This document shows, one piece after another, positions 25,589 to 33,200 of a stretch of 64,000 bases of DNA. Position numbers and translations under genes: made by a program. The DNA lies in the NCBI RefSeq assembly GCF_046736075.1, contig NZ_CP177163.1:2480001-2544000 (forward strand). Reading direction: 5' to 3'. The notes below the pieces were generated by a model that was not told the DNA's origin, made no database searches, and saw only the letters and a list, made by a program, of their open reading frames with translations. Every line of letters begins with the position of its first letter. The first letter of the stretch is position 1. Source of the DNA: Stenotrophomonas sp046736075. Lineage in GTDB: Bacteria > Pseudomonadota > Gammaproteobacteria > Xanthomonadales > Xanthomonadaceae.

Positions 25589-26614
25589 ATGAGCAGCCAC
25601 GCAGACAAGATCGCCGTTCTCGGTGCCGGTTCCTGGGGCACCGCGCTGGCGAGCCTGCTGGCCCGGCACGGTCACCCGACCGTGCTGTGGGGCCGCGATG
25701 CCGGCATGGTCGAGGCCATCGACCAGCGTCACGAGAACACCCGTTACCTGCCGGGCATTCCCTTGCCCGCGTCGCTGCGTGCGACCACCGATCTGGCCGC
25801 TGCCGTCGAGGGAGCCGCCTGGATTCTGGTGGTGGTGCCCTCGCACGCGTTCGGTGAAACCGTGCGCGCGCTGGCGCCACTGCGGCCCGCCGCGGCGGGT
25901 GTAGCCTGGGCCACCAAGGGCTTCGAGCCCGGGTCGGGACGCTTCCTGCACGAAGTAGCGCGCGAGGTCCTCGGGCCGGACGTGCCGCTGGCGGTGGTGA
26001 CCGGTCCGTCGTTCGCCAAGGAAGTCACCCAGGGCCTGCCCACCGCGATCACCGTGCACGGTGACGATGCGGACTTCGCCCAGCAGGTGGCCGAAGCGAT
26101 GCACGGCCCGGCCTTCCGCGCCTATACCGGCGATGACATGGTCGGCGCCGAGCTCGGTGGTGCGATGAAGAACGTGCTGGCGGTCGCCACCGGCGTCGCC
26201 GATGGCATGCATCTCGGCCTGAATGCGCGTGCCGGCCTCATCACCCGCGGTCTCAACGAAATGCTGCGGCTGGCCGCGGCGATCGGGGCCAAGCCGGAAA
26301 CCCTGATGGGCCTGGCCGGGCTGGGCGATCTGGTGCTCACCTGCACCGGCGACCTCTCGCGCAACCGTCGCCTGGGCCTGGCCCTGGGCCGGGGGCAATC
26401 CCTGTCCGACGCGGTCCGCGAGATCGGCCAGGTGGTGGAGTCGGTGCAGACCGCCGATGAAGTCATGCGTCAGGCACGCCGCCACGGCATCGACCTGCCG
26501 ATCTCCGAACGTGTGCGCGCCGTGCTGCATGGCGAGCAGACGCCCGAAGAAGGCCTGCGTGCACTGCTGGCACGCGAACAGAAACCGGAATACCCGGACA
26601 CGCTGTTCAAATGA
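25589..26614 (+). CDS. gpsA: glycerol-3-phosphate dehydrogenase (NAD(P)+)
   Basis: A 341-residue cytosolic enzyme that makes sn-glycerol 3-phosphate from dihydroxyacetone phosphate for phospholipids. The Rossmann loop is VLGAGSWGTALA, followed by VTGPSFAKEV, the catalytic Lys in GGAMKNVLAVATG and the substrate-binding GLGDLVLTCTG-SRNRR. It starts 20 bp after secB. A strong terminator follows its stop. Confidence 0.97.
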   Translation: MSSHADKIAVLGAGSWGTALASLLARHGHPTVLWGRDAGMVEAIDQRHENTRYLPGIPLPASLRATTDLAAAVEGAAWILVVVPSHAFGETVRALAPLRPAAAGVAWATKGFEPGSGRFLHEVAREVLGPDVPLAVVTGPSFAKEVTQGLPTAITVHGDDADFAQQVAEAMHGPAFRAYTGDDMVGAELGGAMKNVLAVATGVADGMHLGLNARAGLITRGLNEMLRLAAAIGAKPETLMGLAGLGDLVLTCTGDLSRNRRLGLALGRGQSLSDAVREIGQVVESVQTADEVMRQARRHGIDLPISERVRAVLHGEQTPEEGLRALLAREQKPEYPDTLFK

Positions 26615-26618
26615 TGGC

Positions 26619-26650
26619 GAAAAACCCCGGCATTGCCGGGGTTTTTTTTT
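26619..26650 (+). terminator. terminator after gpsA
   Basis: AAAAACCCCGGC-ATT-GCCGGGGTTTTTTTTT, five bases after the gpsA stop. It isolates the secB-gpsA unit from the repeat array that follows. Confidence 0.97.
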
Positions 26651-26670
26651 GGTCTGGCGCTGCGGGGAGT

Positions 26671-27012
26671 GGGTCGGGCGCTGGGCCGCGATGCCCTTGT
26701 CGGCGAATGTCCCCCGGCGTCGGCCTGCGGCCGCCCCCTCCTCCTTTACTTCGCCCACAAGGGCATCGCGGCCCACGTGCCGAGAGTGCTGGCGCCTCAA
26801 AAGACCGGCTTTTACGTGTACGTACCGCACGCCGAGCCCCGTCGCGGTGCGCAGGCCCCAGGGCAACGTAAAGGAGGAGGGGGCGGCCGCAGGCCGACGC
26901 CGGGGGACAGTTGCCCAGGGGCCTGCGGGCCGCGACGGGGCCCCTCACGATCGCAGTAGATTTGATCGGAGACGCGGCTGTGTGCGCTTGCGTCTTTGCA
27001 GGCGCGGCTGGT
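26671..27012. repeat. 343-bp repeat, copy 1
   Basis: Copy with the perfect 41-bp B/B' arms. It also holds AAAAG-ACCGG-CTTTT (26800-26814) in the segment between the two hairpins, and ends with the stretch ATTTGATCGGAGACGCGG shared by the next copies. Confidence 0.85.
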
Positions 27013-27355
27013 GGATCGGGGCGCTGGGCCACGATGCCCTTGTCGGCGAATGTCCCCCGGCGCCGGCCTGCGGCCGCCCCCTCCTCCTTTACTTCGCCCA
27101 CAAGGGCATCGCGGCCCACGTGCCGAGAGTGCTGGCGCCTCAAAGCACCGGCTCTTACGTGTACGTACCGCACGCCGAGCTCCGTCGTGGTGCGCAGGCT
27201 CCAGGGCAACGTCAAGGAGGAGGGGGCGGCCGCAGGCCGACGCCGGGGGACAGTTGCCCAGGGGCCTGCGGGCCGCGACGGAGCCCTTCACGGTCGCGGT
27301 AGAGTTGATCGGAGACGCGGCTGTGTGCGCTTGCGTCTTTGCAAGCGCGGCGGGT
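27013..27355. repeat. 343-bp repeat, copy 2
   Basis: B is at 27052-27092 and B' at 27211-27251. Two of 41 positions no longer pair, and neither change is compensated in the other arm. Confidence 0.85.
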
Positions 27356-27698
27356 GGGTCGGGGCGCTGGGCCACGATGCCCTTGTCGGCGAATGTCCCC
27401 CGGCGCCGGCCTGCGGCCGCCACCTCCTCCTTTACTTCGCCCACAAGGGCATCGCAGCCCACGTGCCGAGAGTGCTGGCGCCTCAAAAGACCGGCTTTTC
27501 CGCGCGCGTACCGCACGACGAGCCCCTTCGCGGTGCGCAGGCCCCAGGGCAACGTAAAGGAGGAGGGGGCGGCCGCAGGCCGACGCCGGGGGACAGTTGC
27601 CCAGGGGCCTGAGCGCCGCGATGGGGCCCTTCACGCTCGCGGTAGATTCGAGCGGAGACGCGGCTGTGTGCGCTTGCGTCTGTGCAGGCGCGGCGGGT
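27356..27698. repeat. 343-bp repeat, copy 3
   Basis: B is at 27395-27435 and B' at 27554-27594, with two unpaired positions. The end of the copy (GCGATGGGGCCCTTCACGC and on) differs from copies 1 and 2 and is shared with the collapsed copy 4. Confidence 0.85.
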
Positions 27699-27762
27699 GG
27701 GTCGGGCGCTGGGCCGCGATGGGGCCCTTCACGCTCGCGGTAGATTCGAGCGGAGACACCAC
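27699..27762. repeat. 343-bp repeat, collapsed copy 4
   Basis: The opening GGGTCGGGCGCTGGGCCGCG is joined directly to GGGGCCCTTCACGCTCGCGG and the following stretch from the end of the unit. Everything from the A arm to the D' arm (about 250 bp) is missing. The junction lies in GCCGCGATG, which occurs at both ends of the missing part. Confidence 0.8.
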
Positions 27763-27787
27763 CGTTGAGGCAACGAGGTGATTGCCA

Positions 27788-27820
27788 GAAAAAGTGAAGC
27801 CCGGCGTGGAGCCGGGCTTC
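27788..27820 (-). terminator. terminator of the Ax21-like gene
   Basis: On the minus strand GAAGCCCGGC-TCCAC-GCCGGGCTTC is followed by ACTTTTTC. It lies 53 bp after the stop of the outer-membrane protein gene. Confidence 0.9.
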
Positions 27821-27873
27821 GTGGCGCAGGGGAGAGAGACCGCGCCATCCAACACTGTGCTGCGTAACGCGTA

Positions 27874-28449
27874 TTACCAGGTGAAGCGCGGGCCGACGAA
27901 CCATTCCTTGTCGCCGCCCTTGGCCAGCTTCACTTCGCCGCTCAGGCCCCAGTTCTGGTTGAACTTGGCCTGGGCGCCAACGCGGCCGTAGAACTCGCCG
28001 TCCGGGTTGATGCCGTGCTTCTTGCTGAAATCTTCGTAGCCGGCCAGCGCGTAGCCTTCGAACATCGGGGTGAACGCGGTGCGCACGCCCACTTCGGTGG
28101 CATAGCCGTTGAAGTCCAGGCCGTGCTTCGGATCGAACTTCTGGTACGCGACGCGGGCCACCAGGTCGGTGGTCGGCGCGATGCCGTAGTTGTAGCCGAC
28201 ACCCACGCGCCACTGGTCGACGTCGGCGTTGCCGTGCTTGGTTTCCTGCGAGTTGTAATCGCCGAAGACATGGAAGTTCGGCGCGATCGCGACCGAGCCC
28301 TTGGCAGCCCAGCCGTCGGCGTCGCCGCCCTTGGCATCGGTGTTCACGTAGCCGCCTTCAACGTAGTTGTACGACAGGCCATCGGTTGCCGAAGCAGCGA
28401 ACGGCAGTGCAGCGAGCAGACCCAGGGCAAGCAGAGAAGACTTCATCAT
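27874..28449 (-). CDS. Ax21-family outer-membrane beta-barrel protein
   Basis: A 191-residue exported protein: signal peptide (residues 1-22, ending AASA-TDG), then alternating strands with aromatic girdles (YNYVEGGYVNTD, WRVGVGYNYGIA, LVARVAYQKFD) and a terminal Trp after VGPRFT, the usual signal for BamA assembly. The sequence fits the Ax21 family of Xanthomonas and Stenotrophomonas, found in the outer membrane and in vesicles. Claims that Ax21 is a secreted quorum signal have been disputed, so I call it only a small porin-like barrel. Two adjacent ATGs exist; AAGG lies eight bases before the first. The leader is A-rich with a stable hairpin, suggesting a long-lived mRNA. Confidence 0.85.
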   Translation of the reverse strand: MMKSSLLALGLLAALPFAASATDGLSYNYVEGGYVNTDAKGGDADGWAAKGSVAIAPNFHVFGDYNSQETKHGNADVDQWRVGVGYNYGIAPTTDLVARVAYQKFDPKHGLDFNGYATEVGVRTAFTPMFEGYALAGYEDFSKKHGINPDGEFYGRVGAQAKFNQNWGLSGEVKLAKGGDKEWFVGPRFTW

Positions 28450-28477
28450 CGGGACACCTTTTTTATTTTGGTTTGAT

Positions 28478-28518
28478 CGCCAGCAGCGCGGGGGAGGGGA
28501 GAAACACCGCTGCTGGCG
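28478..28518 (-). promoter_or_regulatory. hairpin in the leader of the Ax21-like gene
   Basis: CGCCAGCAGCG and CGCTGCTGGCG form a perfect 11-bp stem around 19 bases. On the transcript it sits 29 bases before the start codon and is followed by the unpaired AACCAAAATAAAAAAGG. It could protect the 5' end as the ompA leader does. Confidence 0.5.
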
Positions 28519-28553
28519 ACAGGTGTGAATTATCCGTTAGCCACCCCAATCGG

Positions 28554-28601
28554 CCCTGAATATTAAACTGACCAGTACATAAATGTACGAGCTATTCAGG
28601 G
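28554..28601. promoter_or_regulatory. nested palindromes upstream of the Ax21-like gene
   Basis: Outer arms CCCTGAATA (28554-28562) and TATTCAGGG (28593-28601) enclose a perfect inner palindrome GTACATAAATGTAC (28575-28588). The stretch is AT-rich in a GC-rich region and lies between the leader hairpin and the next gene's terminator, where a regulator of the outer-membrane protein could bind. Confidence 0.5.
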
Positions 28602-28635
28602 AACTTGGAGCGTGCGATGGCGACCCTCCTGAAAA

Positions 28636-28665
28636 CAGAAAGGCCGGGCATCCGCCCGGCCTTTC
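28636..28665 (-). terminator. terminator of the Ivy-like lipoprotein gene
   Basis: GAAAGGCCGGGC-ATCC-GCCCGGCCTTTC, followed on the minus strand by TGTTTTC, 28 bases after the stop codon. Confidence 0.85.
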
Positions 28666-28692
28666 CCTGTCCGCTTGATGCACGCTGCCGTA

Positions 28693-29361
28693 TCAGCTGC
28701 AGGACCCATCATCGCCCTGCAGCGAGGCCTCGTCCAGCGGGTGGGTCGTCTCGATCAGCGCACGCTGCGCCTCGCTTGGATTGCCCAGCCACCGCACCTT
28801 GCAGTCGGTTACCAGGCGGCCGACCATCTTCGCCTGCGTCGGGGCGTACAGCATGTCCAGCGCGGTGGTGCTGCATTGATGCGCCTGGCAGGCCGAGTAA
28901 TACCACCAGGTCTGTTCCTGCACCTGCAGCGGCTTGCCCGGTGCGCTCGGCCCGCTGAGCAGGCGCTCGCGCAGCGACGGCACGTCCGGATCGGTGGATT
29001 CGGCCGGCGCGGCTTCTTTCATCAGCGCATCGAACGCGGCCAGCACCTTGGGGTCCTTGCGACCGCAGTCGTCCACCGTGTTGCCACCCACCAGGGTGAA
29101 GAAGTAGGTCGCCAACGGCGCGTCGGCGCAGGTGATGTCTTCGCCGGGGGTGACGTCTTCGGGCTCGCCCTCGTTGTCCCACACCGACGGGTCCACGCCC
29201 TTTTCGATGTCGTGGTCGGGTTCGGCCAACGTGGCCGTGGCTGACGGCGTTTCGGCTGCGGGTGCCGGCACGGCGGCCGGTGTATCCGTTGACTCCGGTG
29301 CCTGCCCGCAGGCCGCCAGCAAGGCGACCAGCAGTGATGCCGACATGATGCGAATCTTCAT
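28693..29361 (-). CDS. lipoprotein with an Ivy-like lysozyme-inhibitor domain
   Basis: A 222-residue lipoprotein (LLAACG, Cys18) with an Ala/Pro/Thr linker to about residue 47. The mature domain contains YFFTLVGG, FDALMKEAAP and, at 158-163, CQAHQC within YYSACQAHQC followed by LDMLYAPTQAKMVGRL. This order mirrors Ivy inhibitors of C-type lysozyme, whose protruding loop reads CKPHDC after a V/Y-S-A start. The Cys and His are kept but the Lys-Pro and Asp are changed, so inhibition of lysozyme is an inference. Two more Cys pairs (TCAD/DDCG and TDCK/GSCS) suggest further disulfides. AGGGA directly before the ATG at 29361 supports the start. Confidence 0.6.
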   Translation of the reverse strand: MKIRIMSASLLVALLAACGQAPESTDTPAAVPAPAAETPSATATLAEPDHDIEKGVDPSVWDNEGEPEDVTPGEDITCADAPLATYFFTLVGGNTVDDCGRKDPKVLAAFDALMKEAAPAESTDPDVPSLRERLLSGPSAPGKPLQVQEQTWWYYSACQAHQCSTTALDMLYAPTQAKMVGRLVTDCKVRWLGNPSEAQRALIETTHPLDEASLQGDDGSCS

Positions 29362-29520
29362 TCCCTGTCCTGTTGCGTCCTGTTGGATGTCCCGCCCTCG
29401 ACGATCCTGCAGCGCACGGCGGGGGCCTGATTGTAACCAGAGGGGATGGCAGGCGATCCCGCGGTCGTGCCCGGCCGGGTAGCGGCGGGGCACGCGCGTC
29501 CACTCAGCAGGCGTGACCGC

Positions 29521-30159
29521 TCAGAGGTGGCCGTCGCGCAGGTAGTCGAACAGTTCCGCGTCGCCTTTCAGGCCGAGCTTGAGCATCGCATCGCCCTTCT
29601 GGCGACTGATCGTGCTCACACTCTTGTGCAGCTGCAGGGCGATTTCCTTGACGGTAAGCCCGGTGCCGAGCAGGCGCAGCACTTCCACTTCGCGCGGCGA
29701 GAGCTGCTTGTTGCCCTCGTCATCGACATTCTGCGTGCCGATCGCGTCGATGCGTTCCTTCAGCGTGCGGCTCACGTACGGCGTGCCGCGCTGCACGGTC
29801 TGGATCGCCAGCGGCAGTTCTTCCATCGAGGACGCCTTGTCGACCAGACCAAGCACGCCGGTGGACTTCACCATCCGCAGGATCGCCAGGTTGTTGGATA
29901 CGCTGAGCATCAGCACCGGCAGGTCCGGGAAGCGACGGCGGATCATTCCGATCATGGCGAACCCGTCAGCCTGTTGGCCGCCGGGCATCGAGTAGTCGGT
30001 GACCAGCACATCGCAGGGGAAAGACGACAACGCCCGCATCAGCTCTTCGACGGTACTGGCCTCGGCAACGACGCGACCGACGCCGCTGGTCTCGATCACT
30101 GCCTTGGTGCCGATCCGGACGACCGGGTGGTCGTCGGCGATGATTATGCGCAGGGTCAT
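29521..30159 (-). CDS. RcsB-like NarL-family response regulator
   Basis: A 212-residue DNA-binding response regulator. The receiver has the acidic pair ADDH at 8-11 and the phosphoryl acceptor Asp55 (LVTDYSMPGG); the LuxR-type helix-turn-helix (about 150-205) reads LSPREVEVLRLLGTGLTVKEIA and TISRQKGDAMLKLG. The whole protein, including SMPGG-xxDG, follows RcsB/BvgA/EvgA rather than NarL. It is divergent from a hybrid kinase of the BvgS/EvgS type whose start is 78 bp away, so the two should form one phosphorelay. Confidence 0.88.
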   Translation of the reverse strand: MTLRIIIADDHPVVRIGTKAVIETSGVGRVVAEASTVEELMRALSSFPCDVLVTDYSMPGGQQADGFAMIGMIRRRFPDLPVLMLSVSNNLAILRMVKSTGVLGLVDKASSMEELPLAIQTVQRGTPYVSRTLKERIDAIGTQNVDDEGNKQLSPREVEVLRLLGTGLTVKEIALQLHKSVSTISRQKGDAMLKLGLKGDAELFDYLRDGHL

Positions 30160-30237
30160 GGACTAGTATTGCCTCAAAGGCAGCCGCCCGTGGGGTCGTG
30201 CTGGGGTGGAAACTTCATTCTAGGGAGATCAGGCCGC

Positions 30238-33200
30238 ATGCGTACCCGGATCGCCCGCTGGGTGCTGATGCTTGCCGGCGTGCTGGGCGTGCCGGCGTCG
30301 CTTTCCGCTGCAGGCAACCCGGCCCTGGCGCCGGCCGTGTCGCCGCGCCAGAGTGAGTGGCTTGGTCGGCACCCTACCATCATCCTTGGCCTGTACGACA
30401 GCGGCTGGCCGCCGTTCGAGGCCATCGAGGATGGCAAGCCGGTCGGCCTGGGCTACGACTACCTGCAGGCCCTGACCGAACGCCTGGGCGTGACGGTGCA
30501 GGTCCGCATGTATCGCAATTGGACCGAGGTGCTGGATGCGGCATGCCGGGGTGAGGTCGATGTGGTGATGAACGTCGCACTGACCGCCGACCGCACCCGC
30601 TGCCTGGTCTACACCCGCGCCTACCTGGATGCACCGCTGGCGCTGGTGGCACGCCCGGACGACACCCGCACGTCCACCGATCCGGATCTGCGTGGCCTGC
30701 GCGTGGTGACCGAGCAGGCCTTCGTGACCAGCGACCAGGTGCGTGCCCGCTTCCCGGCCGCCCGCCAGGTGAGCGCGGCCAACACCGCCGGCGCGCTGGC
30801 GATGGTGACCCGCGGCGAGGCCGATGTGTACATAGGAAACGCCTATGTAGCAGCGACGGTAATCGAGCAGGAACACCTGACCGACATCAGCGTGCTGCGC
30901 CCCAGCGATCTGCCGCCGGAGCGCCTGCACTTCGGCGTACCGCACGCCAAGCAGCCGTTGGCCGAAGCGCTGGACACCGCATTGGCCAGCCTCGGCCAGG
31001 CCGAACGCGACACCATCGCGCGGCGGTGGCTGCGCACGCCGCACTGGTCCACCCAATCGCGTCTGATTCTGGGCAACGCCGAGCGGCGCGTGCTGTCCAC
31101 GCCGCTGCGGATGGGCTTTGCGCCGAATGCGACACCGCTGGGCTTCATCGACGCCAACGGACATGCCAGCGGCGTGGCCGGCGACTACCTCAAGCAGCTG
31201 CGCATGGTGGGTGCCCACCTGACCCGGGTGCCCGCGCACGACTGGTTCGAGGTGCGCGAGCAGGCGCGCCGTGGCGACGTCGACGTGGTGCTGGGCATGC
31301 CCAACGACTCGGCCTACCTGGGGCCGGACTGGGTGTTCAGCCAGCCCTTCATCACCGTGCCCAACGTGATCGTGACCGCCACCGGCAGCGCGTCGGTGCT
31401 GGACGTGGCCGACCTGGACCGGCGCAGCATCCTGTTGTCCGATCCCGACCGGCTGCGCGGCTACATCCTGCAGCAGGCGCCCAACGCCCGCATCGTTCCG
31501 GCGCGCAGCGCCGAGCAGGCCCTGGCGCGGCTGGCCAACGGCGATGCCGATGCCTATGTGGGCAACCTGGCGCTGGTTGACCGCATCGTGCGCGAGCGCT
31601 ACCCCGCCCAGCTGCATGTGGCCGCGCCTGCCGGCTTCAACGATCAGTTCTCGCTGGCGGTCAAACGCAGGTACGCCCCGCTGGCCACCACCTTCGACCG
31701 CGTGCTGGTGAACATGACGCCGCGCGAACACGAGGCCATCCGCAACGACTGGCTGTCGGCCGAGTACCGCAGCGGCATCGACTGGCGCGATGCCGCGCGC
31801 TGGGCGGTGCCGATCGCGCTGGTGCTGCTCACCGCGCTGCTGGTGCACGGCTGGGGCTATCTGCGGCTGCGCCGCGAAGTGGCCACGCGACGACGCGTGG
31901 AGCAGCGTCTGGCCGAAGTCACCGACAACCTGCCCGCAATCGTCTACCAGGCCCGCCGCGGTACCGATGGGCGCTTGTCGCTGCCGTACATCGTTGGCGA
32001 CATGGAGGCGATGTTCGGCTTGAGCGCGGCCGAGGCGATGGCCGACGAGAGCCGGGTGATGGCCCAGCTCGACGCGCAGGACCGCCCACGCGTGCTGCAG
32101 GTCCTGGAGCGCGCCGCGCTCGATTTCACCGGTCTGGACATGGAGTTCCGCACCTACCCGCGCGGCGTGCTGCACTGGATCCGCGCGCGCGCGCTGCCGT
32201 ATGCCGCCGAGGATGGCGCGGTGCTGTGGAGCGGCTACTGGGTGGACGTTACCGAGGCCCGCGCGCAGGCCGATGCACTGGCCGAAGCCAAGGCGGGTGC
32301 CGAGCGCGCCACGGCGGCCAAGGCTGAATTCCTGGCGACGATGAGCCACGAGATCCGCACGCCGATGAGCGGCGTGCTGGGCATGCTGGAAATGCTCTCG
32401 CACACCCGGCTGGATGCCGAGCAGCGCAAGGTGATCGAGGTGGTCGAGGATTCGGCGCAGATGCTGCGGCAGATCCTTGACGACATCCTGGTGTATTCGC
32501 GCATCGAAGCGGGCGCGCTGCCGCTGGAGCCGCGTCCGGTGGCGCTGCCGTCGCTGCTGGACAACGTGCAGCAGCTGCTGGCCCCGCAGGCCTCCGCGAA
32601 GGGGCTGCAGTTGTCGCTGCGGGTGGACGACGCGGTGGCCGCGCTGCATCTGGCCGATGGCGTGCGCCTGCGCCAGATCGCCTTCAACCTGCTCAGCAAT
32701 GCCATCAAATTCACCGAGCAGGGCAAGGTGTCCATCGCGCTGGAGTGCGTGGACGACCTGGACGACGCACAGCGGCTGCGCCTGGTCGTGACCGATACCG
32801 GCATCGGCATCTCCGCCGAGCAGCGCGAGCGGCTGTTCAAGCCGTTCGCGCAGGCCGAGGTGGGCACCAGCCGCAAGTACGGCGGCACCGGCCTGGGGCT
32901 GAGCATCTGCCAGCGGCTGGTGGCGCTGATGCACGGCCAGCTGGAGATGCACAGTGCGCTCGGCGAGGGAACGCAGGTGACGGTGGAGCTGACCCTGCCG
33001 CGCCTGCCCGGCGACGGACAGACCGATGCCGCGCGGATACCGGCGCCGGACGTGGAGCCGCTGCCGGTGGCGCTGGCAGAGCGCCGCATCCTGGTGGTCG
33101 AGGACCATCCCACCAACCAGGCCCTGATGCAGTGGCGCCTGCAGCAGCTGGGGCTGACCCACGACCTGGCCGAGGACGGCGAGCAGGCCCTGGCGAAGAT

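Larger units (their letters stand above)
26671..27762. repeat. array of 343-bp tandem repeats with nested inverted repeats
   Basis: Three full copies begin at 26671, 27013 and 27356 (periods 342 and 343) and a collapsed fourth begins at 27699. Each copy contains a 41-bp inverted repeat (arms B at 26709-26749 and B' at 26868-26908 in copy 1, identical without mismatch) separated by 118 bp. B lies in the loop of a second inverted repeat, A/A' (26683-26707 and 26750-26774, 24 of 25 paired). B' lies in the loop of a third, D/D' (26836-26867 and 26910-26941). Long reading frames cross the array on both strands, but the period is not a multiple of three and no frame is kept from copy to copy, so I read it as non-coding. 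No terminal repeats, target duplications or transposase are visible. Confidence 0.9.

Noticed and set aside
26671..27762. CRISPR array or integron cassette array
   Set aside because: The units are 343 bp and nearly identical throughout, with no short repeat alternating with unique spacers and no cas, integrase or attC-like core site nearby.
26650..27780. Several overlapping long frames on both strands across the repeat array (possible Arg/Pro-rich proteins)
   Set aside because: The unit length of 343 is not a multiple of three, so each frame changes from copy to copy; no start has a ribosome site and the translations are Arg/Pro/Ala-biased low-complexity sequence.
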